Below are positions 12,353-24,433 of a stretch of 64,000 bases of DNA, in pieces; position 1 is the first letter of the stretch, and every line of letters starts with the position of its first letter. The stretch is from the NCBI GenBank assembly GCA_028829895.1, contig CM054178.1, positions 106,365,558-106,429,557 of the forward strand, given 5' to 3'. Source of the stretch: Sinotaia quadrata. Taxonomy: Eukaryota; Mollusca; Gastropoda; Architaenioglossa; Viviparidae. Below the pieces are notes generated by a model that saw nothing but the letters and a program-made list of their open reading frames with translations, made no database searches and was not told where the DNA came from. The position numbers were made by a program, and so were the translations under genes.

Positions 12353-13616
12353 GCAATGTATTATCGAGCGTTTGTTATAAATAATAAGAAATAAGAAACA
12401 CATAACTTAAATGAAGTAATATTACTAATGGGGCACTTGTACTGCGGGGTGATTAGTGTATGTGTGTGAGAGAGACAGTTTAAGCGCGCTAACCACTGGA
12501 ACAAATCGAAATATGCCCAAGTGTCATTTACTGTAATAATCTGACAACTATAATACAATAATTAAAAAAAAAATGAAGTAAAATTCCATCCAACAATCGT
12601 TTAAAATGACAAACAACTCAACATTTATTAACTTAATTTAAAAAAAATAATTAGTCCTGTTATTTTTGTAAGTCGTATGTGTGAAGCCCCACCCTTGCAA
12701 GTGTGTAATGTTTCCCTAAACTTTTGTTTTTCATGCCCTCCTCAATAGGTGAAATGTAATTATATAATTAATCCGAAGTCTGATCCTTTTATACCTTTGA
12801 CTTAAAAAAAAAATTAAATCAGTCATTTGTGACAACTTTGAAAAGTGACACGTGCGTAAGCATACACCCACACACTCACCAGTTGAAATCATGTCAGTAT
12901 ACAAATCCATGTTTCAGTGTTTTTTTGAGCTGAGTACTCTTTGCAATGTTATCTACAAGTCAGACAGCTGATAAAACACTTTTGCGAGCAGACCAGAACT
13001 ATAATTAATCTCAGTCTAAAACCCCCAGATAAATTGCAGGGTTCACACACACACCCACTTGCGTACTGTTCGCGGTATGTCCAGCTGGGCCATTTACAAG
13101 ATTAAAGTAAACGCCACCAGCAAGCGAGATAGCGCACTATAGCACGGGGACATACACACACACACACTCGTACATAAATACTTCAATCAGATATCGTGTA
13201 ATTGTTGCATTTCCACACGATTACCCATGTAAGTATGCCCGGCTAAAAATAGATAAGCACGCGTCAAATAAAGCGGTCTCACTGAATATTGTTGCTACAC
13301 GATTTTTAAGCTCATAGATATTTCTTAGCATGCACTAGTTGCAACTGATATTCTACAACAATGCCATGAATATGTGCTCATTCTTCATTCGGTACTGTAA
13401 GACTCTTGTACACGATTAAGAATACATAAAGTCAATCAGCGACCCCTTGCGGTGTCCAAGCGCATGTGTAATGAGTCCTATTGTAATGAGGATTGTTTAT
13501 GTTTGATTACTCAATTTATGTCTACTGATTAATAAATAGCAAACCTCTACCCCACCCACCCAGAGAAATCAGAAATTCTCTATAAACTAGTCACGCTAAT
13601 TTATAGCTTTAATAAC

Positions 13617-13882
13617 CCTTTTAGTGGTGCCCCAACGACTAAGGGATAGACAGACAGACAGATTGATAGAATAACCCTTTTAGTTTTAGTGGTGCCCCAA
13701 CGACTAAGGGATAGATAGACAGACAGATTGATAGAATAACCTTTTAGTTTTAGTGGTGCCCCAAGGACTAAGACTAGGAGACAGATAGACAGACAGATTG
13801 ATAGAATAACCTTTTAGTTTTAGTGGTGCCCCAACGACTAAGGGATAGACAGACAGACAGACAGATTGATAGAATAACCTTT
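13617..13882. repeat. Minisatellite, ~66-bp unit, 4 copies, with embedded (GACA)n
   Basis: GTGGTGCCCCAACGACTAAG recurs at about 13624, 13690, 13755 and 13824. Each copy carries a GACAGACAGA microsatellite of variable length and GATTGATAGAATAA. Confidence 0.92.
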
Positions 13883-13964
13883 CTGACACCTTTACAGTAG
13901 CATGCCATACAACAAAGATGGCGAGGAAAAAATAGTAACAAGAGGTCGAGGGGGTTCTGAAAGA

Positions 13965-14200
13965 AAAGCACTGAATAGGCAGAGGGAAAAGAGAGCATTG
14001 AAGAGGCAGAGAGGGAGAAGGGAGCACTGAACAGGCACGCAGGGAGGAGCACTGAAGAGGCAGACAGGAAGACGGGAGCATTGAAGAGGCAGACAGGGAG
14101 AAGAGAGCACTGAACAGGTACACCGGGAGAAGAGAGCACTGAATAGATATACAGGGAGAAGAGAGCACTGAACAGATACACAGGGAGAAGAGAGCACTGA
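13965..14200. repeat. Minisatellite, ~30-bp unit, ~8 copies
   Basis: Units of GGGAGAAGAGAGCACTGAA plus CAG(G/A)(C/T)A(C/G)A. It directly follows the 66-bp array after an 80-bp spacer. Confidence 0.9.
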
Positions 14201-14323
14201 ATGTGGACAAGTAGTAACGCTGTAGATAGGAAGGACGCTAGCGACCGAGGTTACAACTTAGCACAAAAACTGACGAAAGAAAGATCATTAACTACTCCCT
14301 AGATCTAGGTATAGTGCCTAGAC

Positions 14324-14650
14324 CAGTCTTTCTCAACCTTTCTATACTGGAGGAACCAACTGCGTCTAAAGTTCCAACGTCTTCTATTTTTTGTCTTCAC
14401 ATCCACAGTATTTTCCTTCCAGACATTAATTAGATCTTTCCATTGGCGCTTGTGCCCGTCCGCAAAATCAGCGAAAGTTGGAAACGGACATGAAATTCGA
14501 GTGAACTGGCCGGATGGATGCTGGAGAGCCAATGGGAGATGCACATTATCTCGCAATGCTGGCGGCCACAGCTTACGAACTAGTGCCGAAGAGTTACAGC
14601 CCGTAACAACAGACATCCGCCCCCCCCCCCCCATCGTCACCCAAGTGAGA
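14324..14650. mobile_element. Possible hAT-type element fragment
   Basis: Begins CAGTCTTTCTCAACCTTTCT then ACTGGAGGAACC, a form seen at hAT transposon ends (CAG..TTCTCAACC). No matching opposite terminus was found. A 111-codon minus-strand frame here is not recognised. Confidence 0.35.
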
Positions 14651-16164
14651 CCTTAATGTCCGATCAGTGACCAACCCAGCCCGCACACTATTACCAGGCA
14701 CGCGCTCCATGCTAATACAACCCAAACACTCCAACATCCGCACAAGTCCGAAGGTGAAGAGAGCGATTGGTACAAAGAGCCAGCTTGTACGTCACGGCTT
14801 TCGCCCCCTTCCTTTCCCTCACAAGCTCTGTAGTATCGGTCGGAACCTTAGGTTTCTAACGACGTGCGTGTTGATGGGGGTGGGGTGGGTGGGTGAAATG
14901 AGTTCTAAGTCACCCTCTGCAGTCGTCAGTTTCAGTATACCACAGCACTCGAGGAAGGTAATGCTCCGCCAACTTGCGAACTCGTGATCAATTTGTCTTG
15001 TTGCAATTCTCTCATTTCCTCAACATTTAAAAAAAAAATTACAACCCCCTTTAAAAAAAAAAATGTAAATCGAGAACAGAGCACTTAAAAAAAAAATCAG
15101 CATTTTTTTATAGTGCAGACATGCTACCCCATCTCTGGATAAAGGGAACAAAATCCAAAGGGTTAAATGATTTCCGGCATGAAAGGGTTACGCTTGCTGC
15201 TGTTGACATTGATCCAGCCTCAAGCCCCTGTATCGGGGATCAACGCTGTGGCTGGCTGGACGTAGGTGCATTTAAGCAAACACCACTACACGGCAAAAGG
15301 ACATCGACCCCTGGGTGTTTTCTTCTAGTCATTTTTTAAAAATTAAAATTCTAAAAAAACACAACTCATGCGGTTATAACATCTATAGAACCGGCTACAG
15401 TCTGCATCTCAGCACTTGTAAGTGTCAAACATTATTTAATGTTTCCTCACTAAAACTAAGTGTACGTCTTGAACAATACACATCTGAAACGATTTTAAAA
15501 GATGGGTGGATGGAAGCGTCAAGGAAACGTGTCCCCTGATATTCTGTTTGGGCTAAAGAAAGGAATATCATAAAAAAGAAATGTCACTCTCAAACACTAA
15601 CAATTTCCCGTTACTCTGTTTTTTTCAGTAAAAAAAATTTTAAAAAATTGAAAAGTGGTTTGCTTAAATTCACTGTTAAAGTGTGTAAATTCCCAATTAC
15701 AGAATAATTATGAACATATTTTCATCGGTAGGCAAACACTAACAACAACTCTACAGTTTCTGAGAGGGAAATACTGAACCCGGACAGTGACGTTTCATTA
15801 CTAGTTTGTAAAGAAAACCTGCCTGACAGCTCCCCGAGGTCAGGTGGGCTGACTAAAACAAATATACAGCTTTCAAGCAAGCAGCAAATGCGCACAGCGA
15901 AAGTAGGATCATGTTCACGTGAAGGAATACTTCCTCTTAAGAAAATAAACAAAACAAAAACACATGTCAATGACCGGTATGAAAACTGAGTTACAATTTT
16001 TATTACTTTCAAGCAACATCAAGTGAGGAAGAAGAAAAGGTTAATGTAAATTTAGTACCCCCCCCAAAAAAAAGCAAAAAAGCAAACCCAAACCAAAAAA
16101 GATCCTCCATTGATTGTTCTGAGCAGGCTCGCTCATGAACATGTCCTTCATTTAAATAGTGAAG

Positions 16165-16540
16165 AACCATCGTATGACAATGTCCAACATAAAATTATTA
16201 AATTTACTTCTGTTCCATTAATACAAATGTAAATGAAACGGATGTAGCATGCCCTACGAAACACGTAATGTTCAAAAGATAATGACGACACGGGGAAAAT
16301 TTAAATGAACAACAAAAAGAACAGTTAAGCAGTTAAATATAAACAAAACAATTCCTTAGAAGCACTATCGTATGAAAGCGTCTAACGCATTATCAAATTT
16401 ACTTCTGCTCCATTAATACAAATGCAAATGAAATGGCTGCAGCCGGCCCTATGAAACATTTAATTTTGAAAAGATAATGACAAACCGGGAAAATTTAAAT
16501 GAACAATAGAACGTAAAGCAGTTAAATAAAAACAAAAAAA
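16165..16540. repeat. Direct duplication, ~197-bp unit, 2 copies
   Basis: The segment starting CGTATGACAATGTC at 16171 is repeated from 16368 (CGTATGAAAGCGTC); shared blocks include CCATTAATACAAATG and AAAATTTAAATGAACAA. Substitutions and small indels show it is older than the 67-bp array. Confidence 0.85.
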
Positions 16541-16759
16541 TTCAGTAGAAGATAAGCAGAATTATCTGCAGACGATGTTAAAGAAATCAACAACTAGCAA
16601 GTAGTGCAACGTGTTCTCCTGCCACACTTTCACTCAAGACAACACGAGACAGAGAGAAAAAAAGTAAAACAATGTGTGAATCATCCAACAAGACCTGCCA
16701 AGAAACTACAGTTGAACCCAACCTTCCACTATCATAACTATTGCGGTAAAGAAACCTAC

Positions 16760-16808
16760 CTAGAGAGCGATCGGTGTAATCGTCGTCATCTGGTACAATA
16801 GTGAGCAT
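16760..16808 (-). CDS. Possible alternative first coding exon (ATG to donor)
   Basis: A minus-strand ATG at 16808-16806 opens MLTIVPDDDDYTDRSL and runs to a consensus donor, CTAG|GTAGGT, in phase 1. Sequence upstream of it (16809 to about 17110) is markedly richer in GC than its surroundings and has a CCAAT box on the minus strand (ATTGG near 16980), as expected of a promoter and 5' leader. The phase would fit the C1 exon at 2.4 kb if the exons at 7.4 and 2.7 kb were skipped, giving a SAM-less isoform. This is inference; a short upstream open frame (MKGH stop) is present in the leader. Confidence 0.3.
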
Positions 16809-17110
16809 ACAAATCCGGGACGCACTACGGAAACACAGGTCAGTGTCCTTTCATGTGTATATGTGTCAGCGTCGAGCAGTGCACGTTCGCACAACAAATG
16901 TCAACCGCGAGCAAGTCTTCTTAGATGTGTGTGGCACGTCTGCCACACGGCTTCCATCCATCCATTCTGCTCTGCTGACCAATCGCCAGAGCTCAGACTG
17001 ATAGCAGGCAAAGAAAGGAGGAGGGAGAACGATCAGTCAATAATGGCGCCCAGACCAGCTAGACATAGCGGACCGCGTGTAACTGAACTGGCTGCGCACG
17101 GCTGAGGAAC
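16809..17110 (-). promoter_or_regulatory. GC-rich promoter-like patch
   Basis: A locally GC- and CpG-enriched block in AT-rich intron sequence, with a CCAAT box on the minus strand, pyrimidine-rich stretches and a following ATG-donor open segment. No TATA box was recognised. Could equally be unrelated unique sequence. Confidence 0.3.
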
Positions 17111-17876
17111 GCTTTTTGCTAGCAATAGCACTATCACGTCCTAAGTTTCCATTGCAAATAGACCATACCGGCATAAACAATTCCGAAAAAGGTATACATG
17201 TTTATTATAGCCCTGACTAATAATTAATTCGATGGAATCGATTGGAAAAAAAATTAAATATATTTTACGATAATACAATTACCACTGCAAGCCCCTTTGC
17301 GGCATTATGGAAACAAAAATTTTCGAAATGAATTTCGAAAAGTAAATTCTAAGGACGTGACCGTTTTGATAGCAAATTTATGTGTCTATTGTGTTATTAA
17401 ATATAAAGTCAAAAAGAAAAAAATGTCTTTATTTTCCACTAATAGGATATCATGTGAAATCGAGTTAAAGGTGCTTCGATTCTGAAAAAATGATATACAC
17501 AGAAATTTTTTATCATGGAAATCAAAAGAATGATTCCCTTTCCCCCCATCTGAAGAAAAAAGAAAGTAATGCAAAATAATACTCAATTATAATCCAAGAA
17601 TATTGATAAGATTTTACATTTTATTTAAAAAGTATTCCAGTCTGGATATTCAGTTAACTGTATATATTGATTAGATTTATGAAAGTAAAGTTCAAAATCA
17701 ACAAAAATAAAAACATACATTAAAAGAAGCTTTACAAACAAAACAAAGAATGAACTCATTTATAGAAAACACTAGCTGCAAATGACTTTCGGACGCAACA
17801 ACAACATAAGTTTTGAGTTTTAAACCGGGCAGAAGCAGATAAACTAACAAAATTGTTCACAAGAAACAATATAGAA

Positions 17877-18069
17877 TAGGGTGCACAAACCGCGGCCCAT
17901 GGGCCGCATGCATCCCGAGACAGGGCTCTGTGCGGCCCGGAGTGCATTATTTTATTATTTGTGTGATTTTTTTTCTATTAAGCCATCTATGTGCAATCTG
18001 ACTTGGGCCCTCCACGCACTATCAACTGGAAATATGGCCCTCTGGACCAAAAAAGTTTGTGCACCCCTG
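17877..18069 (-). mobile_element. hAT-type MITE, reversed copy
   Basis: About 190-bp miniature element with terminal inverted repeats: left GGGTGCACAAAC (outer bases decayed), right GTTTGTGCACCCCTG. Flanks ATATAGAA / CTCTAGAA match at 6 of 8 positions, fitting an 8-bp duplication. Same family as 23922-24125 and 24434-24622, opposite orientation. Internally holds GGCCCTCCACGCACTATCAA. No coding capacity. Confidence 0.9.
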
Positions 18070-18269
18070 CTCTAGAACTAACATTTCTATCAGTTTAAAT
18101 AACCGGCTTAATGGATCAAGCATTATTTCACAAAGGGTCATCTACTGCTCAGACTATGATTCTCAATATAGGTACTTTAAAATATTATTTTAAAACAATC
18201 AATTTCTGTTAGATTTTTTTGAGCAAACTTTTAGCTCGACTAGGTAACTTTCTACCTGATATTCTGAGC

Positions 18270-18460
18270 TTATATTTATGTGTCCACATAGATTAACAAA
18301 GAAATATATTTATGTGTCCACATAGATTAACAAAGAAATATATTTATGTGTCCGCATAGAAATAACAAAGAAATATATTTATGTGTCCACATAATTAACA
18401 AAGAAATATATTTATGTGTCCACATAAATTAACAAAGAAATATATTTATGTGCCCACAGC
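18270..18460. repeat. Minisatellite, ~34-bp unit, ~6 copies
   Basis: TATATTTATGTGTCCACATA recurs every 33-35 bp from 18271 with spacer GATTAACAAAGAAA. Confidence 0.92.
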
Positions 18461-18974
18461 AAAAAAATAGTGCGAACGAAGCATTAAGAAATTTGTTATG
18501 TAATTCAAAAGATCTCCAAAGACCTGAACGAAGGCACACAAACATCAAACATTGTATTACATTTTCTTATTTATTATGGTACTATGAATTCCTTAGACAT
18601 GAGTACTGACATAATTATATGACACGTTAAAAATCGGATTATGGTCCGGTAAATTTCTATCACTATATTTCTAAGCGTTGAACAAAGTATAGATTGCCAG
18701 CTAAATTTACTAATGTCAAAATGTACTGGACCCAAGTAAAGAAGTTATTTCAAAGAACACTCGGGATTGATTTGAAATCCATAGTCTAATGCAAAACGGG
18801 AAGAAATAAAACAAGGAAATACTTGTTTAAAGTCGTGAAAACAAACTGAAAATTTATCTTTTGTGGTCGACAATATCAAAATGTGATTTAAAACTTGCCT
18901 TTATTCATCAGCTCATGTGAAAAAGAGAATTTAGGTCCTGATTCTGCAAGGAAAGCTGAAAGACGCAAAAATAT

Positions 18975-19210
18975 AGAGTTAGGCGGTGGAACAAACTAAG
19001 GGCATTAGCCTGTCGCTCAGGACTGGGGTTCGATCCTAGTTCGGTATGAAAAACTCATGGGAATCGCTCTACATCAAGAAATCAGCTTAGTTTCTAGCCT
19101 GTCGGATGTGACGATGAACAGAGTCACGTGTACTATAGGGTCGTATCTAAAGTAAGAGGTACAAGTGCCCACCACATCTGTCGCTCAAAGAACGACCTGC
19201 AGAGAAGTGA
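18975..19210 (+). mobile_element. tRNA-derived SINE (degenerate)
   Basis: GGCATTAGCCTGTCGCTCAG followed by GGGGTTCGATCCTAG resembles the 3' half of a tRNA; GGTTCGATCC (19028-19037) is an intact RNA polymerase III B box. The A-box region (GGCGGTGGAACAAACTAAGG) is decayed. An unrelated body follows to about 19210. Confidence 0.65.
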
Positions 19211-19311
19211 AAGGAAAAACAACCACAAAGCACCTACAGCCAGTCGCAAAACCGTTTGAAAGTGGTGGGTCAAAAGTTCTGGAGACCCAATCGTGTTTTA
19301 CCACTTTCTTG

Positions 19312-19530
19312 CGTTCTCGTTAGAATACAACTCGCTTTCTCGTTGGAATACAACTCGCTTTCTCGTCGGAATACAACTTGCTTTCATACAACCTGCTTTC
19401 TCGTCGGAATACAACTCGCTTTCTCGTTGGAATACAACTCGCTTTCTCGTCGGAATACAACTCGCTTTCTCGTTGGAATACAACTCGCTTTCTCGTCGGA
19501 ATACAACTTGCGTTCTCGTCGGAATACAAC
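19312..19530. repeat. Minisatellite, 23-bp unit, ~9 copies
   Basis: Unit CTCGT(T/C)GGAATACAACTCGCTTT. The 23-bp length rotates reading frame, producing long repeat-only open frames on both strands. One unit is partly deleted near 19385. Confidence 0.93.
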
Positions 19531-20371
19531 TTACGTTAAACTTCAACGTGATGTGCAGGAGACGAACTTTTCCAACCGCCTGCAACGACTGACCAAACTT
19601 GTTGCAGTAGACAAGCACAACATTTGCGAAGTGACAATGTGGTTAACGAAATGTTCGAGAGGTCAACAAACAGCAAACATGCCCAAGGTGAAATGCTGTG
19701 TGCCATCTAGCCGTCTGTTGTCAAGACAAAATGGCATGTTAGCTGAGTCAGCAAAAGGCACGGCTCTTTCGCACCGGACTGATTAATCTGAAATAATCAC
19801 TTCTTTAAATGCACTTGTCCGGAAATATACCATTCAGACTTAGATCACTAGAAGTCAGCGAACCATTTCTAGGGTATATCTATCACCTTACTTAAAAATC
19901 AAATATCAACATCTGTCCCATTTAGACCCTAATTCAGCAGCTTCCTAATGGCAGATCGAAAAAATTCAACAGCTATTCTGTGCTATATATACAGTAGGTT
20001 TAGTGTTTCCATCTGATATTTAGTTTACTGAACCTTCAAGGAGGCCTCTGATCACTATTCAGGCGAAAGAATCGTTTCTTCACCACACACAAGTAAAATC
20101 ACATTGACAACTGATCGATGCTACAGTATATACAAAGTGAATCCCGACATGGGATTCTTTTCCTCAGAGAGCTTCTTTCCAGTGCACTAATATACGTAAC
20201 ACCCGTATCCTTAAATGATATATTTCGTTAGAAGGCACTGGTTTATATCCTTATAAATAGTTTCTTTCAATAAATGAATTTACGCGCGATAATTATGTTC
20301 TGTCTGCAAGGACGGCCACACGTTACGTGGATGTGAAAGAGTGGAATAAGTGAATGTGCATTGGATTTACG

Positions 20372-20397
20372 ACACACACACACACACACACACACAC
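20372..20397. repeat. (CA)n microsatellite next to the SAM exon donor
   Basis: Thirteen CA dinucleotides lying 8 bp beyond the donor of the SAM exon, i.e. (TG)n in the pre-mRNA just inside the intron. Confidence 0.95.
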
Positions 20398-20404
20398 TAC
20401 TTAC

Positions 20405-20529
20405 ACGTAGTTTGTCTTCGTCCATAGTTTTCAGTTCTCGCCCAGTGATTTGCTTCTTCTGGAATAGATCTACGAATCTGTACAAGTTCAATGATGCCAT
20501 CCAGTCTATCACATTGTTCACTGTCCAAT
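20405..20529 (-). CDS. Exon: N-terminal half of SAM domain
   Basis: A 125-bp exon, acceptor gcttgaag, donor CGT|GTAAGT, phase 1 in and phase 0 out. The peptide contains WTVNNVIDWMASLNLYRFVD, then LFQKKQITGRELKTMDEDKL and R. This is a textbook SAM start: W-[ST]-x-x-x-V-x-x-W-[LM], a short helix with L-x-x-[FY]-x-x-x-F, then I-x-G-x-x-L and the D-E-D-K-L turn. A (CA)n microsatellite begins about 8 bp beyond the donor. Entry in phase 1 does not match the phase-0 exit of the exon at 27.35 kb, so one exon of 3n+1 length is expected between them. Confidence 0.92.
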
Positions 20530-21852
20530 CTTCAAGCGGCTATCAAAAGGGAAAAAATACGAAAACCAACATATTGAACGGAATATAGAAGATAAGAGTC
20601 ATTCACATTGTTGCATTTATACAAAAATAATGTTAAAAAAATAAAAAATAAATCACAATAAATAAAGTACAATTTTCTTGTTCATGCTTGTCACATCTTT
20701 TAGTCAGGTCAAAGTGACTCGGCCTAATAATTTAGGTGAAATGTCGTTTTGTTGGACACACCGTTTTTATGATGTTATTGGAAGGTACAGTAGTGTGTTA
20801 ACTGAGCACGAATGTTTAACACAACCGTAAGACAAAAATATACGTAAAAAGGGTAAGAAAAACCCACTTTAGGTTAGATGTCAGTGATTACATCGTCTGT
20901 ACGTGTGATTATGAAGTCAAAATTAAGGCGCAGACTCGCGAAATAGATCCCCTCCCCAACCTCCCCTCCAAACCCAATCAACATGCATTTTTGTTTCAAA
21001 ATAAGATTAAAGAAGGGGGGGGGGTAGTGCGTACTTCTGAAACTATGAAGAGTCTCCCCCCCCCTAACATTTACACATGTTTATGTAATTAAAACGTTAA
21101 CAATAACTTTATACTTAAAACAAGATCGATACAAACTCGACACTACCCCTTTTATAACTTAAGCTTTTTAACAAACCCACCCCACATCTTTTCCACCTAA
21201 CCCCATAACAATAATGTCCAGCGTCCACAATCCCAACTTTCCCACTACGCCAGCACTCACTATGATTTCACCGTGCCAAGGGCTAGGTCCACTCCACAAT
21301 ATAGTGTAGTCTCTTCATGTGCGGTGTTCTCTCTAAAATAATCCTGAACTACTTGAGCACACTGCGCGTGACAAATCACAAGGAAAACACAGATTTCTTA
21401 TGGCTAAATGATTCACCACCGGGACAGACTCATTATGACAGAGACAATTAAAGTAAGCGAAACAGTATCCCTGTAAATAATTCCGAGTGTCTAAGTGACA
21501 CCTACAGTGGACCCGCTCGAGGTGGAGTCAAGAATGGAGAGGCATGGCGAGGTCAAACCTTTGGTAAATGGACACCAACATTGTGTCGCCCGAAATCGGG
21601 TGTTTATGACAGCCACCTCGCCCCCCCCCCCCCCCGATACTGTCAGCCCACCTTAGTGCATGTTGGCCAGTCTGCTCTGCCACTGCACCAGTTTGGTGAG
21701 AGAGCCATTTAGCTAAAAACGTCCATTCCCCTCAAAGCGCTGAGCCTTTTTCTTAAGATCTTGGCTCACTCGTTTCAAAAGTGGGCAACAGTTCAGGTGC
21801 TTCTAACTAGAAAAATCAGATAAATCACAGGCGAACAACATTTTCTGGCTTG

Positions 21853-22165
21853 TCACGTGGAATGGTGTGGATATGGTGCCATGTGCAAAAGTGTGGGCTG
21901 GGTAAGAAGAACACATATAGTGTCACGTAGAATGGTGAAGGCTAGGTAAGAACGCATTACAGTGTCAGGTGGAATGGTGAGGGCTAGGTAAGAATGCATT
22001 ACAGTGTCACGTGGAATGGTGTGGGCTGGGTAAGAATGCATTACAGTGTCACGTGGAATGATGAGGGCTAGGTAAGAACGCATAGTGTCACGTGGAATGG
22101 TGTGGGCTGAGTAAAGGGTGAAAAACACATACTGTCAAGTGGAATGACAGGTGGGCTGGGTAAAG
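21853..22165. repeat. Minisatellite, 42-bp unit, ~7 copies
   Basis: Units of GTCACGTGGAATGGTG(T/A)GGGC then (T/A)GGTAAGAATGCATTACA. Outer copies are diverged; inner three nearly identical. Confidence 0.9.
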
Positions 22166-22234
22166 CGATTTCAGGTATGAACACTGCACTAACTTTATGG
22201 AAGAACATCATTATAAAAAGGAGTTGAATAAAGA

Positions 22235-22420
22235 CTAAATAAAGTATCTATCTACACTAAGATGAGTGACTTAATAAAGTATCTATCTACACTAAGATGA
22301 GTGACTTAATAAAGTATCTATCTACACTAAGATGAGTGACTTAATAAAGTATCTATCTACACTAAGATGAGTGACTTAATAAAGTATCTATCTACACTAA
22401 GATGGGTGACTTAATGACGT
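22235..22420. repeat. Minisatellite, 35-bp unit, 5 copies
   Basis: AATAAAGTATCTATCTACAC plus TAAGATGAGTGACTT repeats every 35 bp almost without change. Confidence 0.95.
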
Positions 22421-22485
22421 ACTAGTTGAGAATTGCGATTAAATGTCAAATGACGTAAGTGGCAGCACAATTTAAAGTCCCTACG

Positions 22486-22668
22486 CAGTACCGTCTTAAC
22501 GCATGGGCACACTGGGCAGTTGCCAGGGGGCCCCATGCTAATCTATGTATGTTGTGACTTGCTGTCAATTTGTATTCCTGAGTGGTTGTGTAGGTATCCC
22601 CCCCCCCTCCCCGAGCACTGCTTTGCCCGTGGGCCTATGAAGTATGATGCTGTTAAGACGGCCCCGTC
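22486..22668. mobile_element. Short terminal-inverted-repeat element
   Basis: CCGTCTTAAC at 22491-22500 is mirrored by GTTAAGACGG at 22652-22661, enclosing about 150 bp that includes CCCATGC and a C10 tract. Size and structure suggest a non-autonomous DNA transposon. Exact termini and target duplication were not resolved. Confidence 0.6.
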
Positions 22669-23148
22669 CTTACATTCGTTTTACATCTCGCCAATTTGCA
22701 ATGCTTATGGCAAATTGCGGCAATCTTTACATCAATCTCCCTCTATGCTTTACAGCCCTCATGTTCTTCCCGCCTCCTACTCCCCCAGAAAAAAATAAAT
22801 TAAAAAAGTGAAACACGCATACCGTTTGAACACACCAGTAAATAACCAATACCGGGCTAAAAATACATACATTTTATTTTCTATATTTGAATCAGGACCC
22901 CCCCCCACCTCCCGTCTGAGACACGTGCTCGTAACCTTATTAGGGTCGGGACTGCTAGCTGGCAAAATTCCAGATTTAAACTCAGCTCTTCAACCAGAGA
23001 ACTAGGAATCGTGACGAACAAGAATGGACAGAAGAAAAGAAGAAACGTTTTTTAGTGGAACGTTCTTGCTACCTCAAACCCGGAGAGAATTATTCAGGCA
23101 TTCGATAGGTCATCGCCTGAAACCAGCCTGCCACATATAAATGAAGTC

Positions 23149-23182
23149 AGCGCGCGCACGCGCGTGCGTGCATGTACATAGT
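23149..23182. other. Alternating purine-pyrimidine tract (Z-DNA prone)
   Basis: GCGCGCGCACGCGCGTGCGT followed by GCATGTACAT: more than 28 bp of nearly perfect purine-pyrimidine alternation, rich in CG steps. Confidence 0.75.
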
Positions 23183-23430
23183 CGTAAGAAATTCAGTGGG
23201 AGGTTGGGTGTGGTAACTTGGCGTGGCGAAGCAGGGATGCGTGAGAACTATAGACGGTTTTGCCCTTGTGGCGGGAGTGAGGCGGCTGGGCTGGGGTAGG
23301 AGGGGTGCTGCGAGAACGCCCAAGAGAACTCGGTTAATTTCACTGGGAGCCCCTCTTCGTCATACATGCTGCGGTCACGATATGCAGGTGTGCATGTTAA
23401 CTGATACAATGGGGCCTCGTTGTACTTGGG

Positions 23431-23580
23431 AAGGTTTACGCTGTTTTACACCGGTTTAAAATCTCTTTTATGAATGCTAAGGTTTACGCTGTTTTACACC
23501 GGTTTAAAATCTCTTTTATGAATGCTAAGGTTTACGCTGTTTTACACCGGTTTAAAATCTCTTTTATGAATGCTAAGGTT
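23431..23580. repeat. Minisatellite, 48-bp unit, 3 copies
   Basis: AAGGTTTACGCTGTTTTACA starts at 23431, 23479 and 23527; copies are identical as read, indicating a recent event. Confidence 0.95.
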
Positions 23581-23921
23581 TTCACTAGTGTTTGAGAAGA
23601 ACAGAAAGGAGAACAAAATGAGAAGAAAGCCGAGACAAACATGTTATGTAACGTAACAAGACGAATCTATAGAAAAAGTTCCTTTGTATATGTATCATAT
23701 AACAATATGATATACTTTCTTGCATGTGACATACTTTACTCCCTTTTGTGGTCGGCACACTTCTTGACCAATAATTCGTATTTCAACTCAAAGCTTGTAA
23801 TATTATACTTCATCTGAGAATTTGAAATGCTTTAGCGCCAATTCAGAATACTTAAGCTCCAATTCAAAATACTTTACCTCTGCTACATAATACTAAAGAA
23901 AGGAATAGTAATACTCTATAT

Positions 23922-24125
23922 CAGGGGTGCACAAACTTTTTAGGCCAAAGGGCCACATTTCCAATTGATAGTGCATGGAGGGCTGCCACATGGATGGCTC
24001 AGTAGAAAAAACAACAACCACAAATAATGAAATAATGTGCTTTACATTCGTAATAATGGTAACATCCAAAAGTCCTCCGGGGGCCGCATTGAGCCATATC
24101 TCGGGCTGCAGTTTGTGCACCCCTG
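23922..24125 (+). mobile_element. hAT-type MITE with perfect 8-bp target duplication
   Basis: A 204-bp element with ends CAGGGGTGCACAAACTTTTT and CAGTTTGTGCACCCCTG. It is flanked on both sides by the identical 8-mer CTCTATAT (23914-23921 and 24126-24133). An 8-bp duplication and CAGGGG termini are diagnostic of the hAT superfamily. Non-autonomous: no transposase frame. Confidence 0.95.
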
Positions 24126-24433
24126 CTCTATATTGATAAAGTTTCGTGATCAACTGATAAGAATCATCTTTACAAAAAACAGTATAATAGATGTTTGCAA
24201 TATACAGTTATAAAACTTCTCCCATATCTCTTATACGATAATAAAACTTAATACATATTAAATTAGCACAATGGGTATAACAAACAAGTACTACCTTAAC
24301 CTCAGTATGACCAAACACTAGAACAGCAGGTTACTATCTTACTGGGTCTGGTGTGAGTTTAGAAGCTACGGGAGTCCAACCCATCTAAACTGAAGCGTTT
24401 CATGGGACAATAGCTTCCAAGATGATGTTAGAG

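Larger units (their letters stand above)
7462..20404. other. 12.9 kb intron within the SAM domain
   Basis: Besides the arrays and elements listed separately, it contains C12 (9261), C10 (9814) and C13 (14620) tracts, a decayed repeat near 10330-10530 sharing GGATTTCTGTAGTT, and unique sequence at 12.4-13.6, 14.7-16.1 and 18.5-18.9 kb in which nothing further was recognised. Confidence 0.6.

Noticed and set aside
13704..14210. 168-codon Cys/Ser-rich minus-strand frame
   Set aside because: Spans two tandem arrays; composition is that of the repeats.
14305..14640. 111-codon minus-strand frame with W/R/K-rich end
   Set aside because: Its end overlaps a hAT-like terminus; no similarity to a transposase or other family recognised.
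19256..19786. 176-codon plus-strand frame, longest in the window
   Set aside because: Mostly the 23-bp array plus flank; no domain, no splice context.
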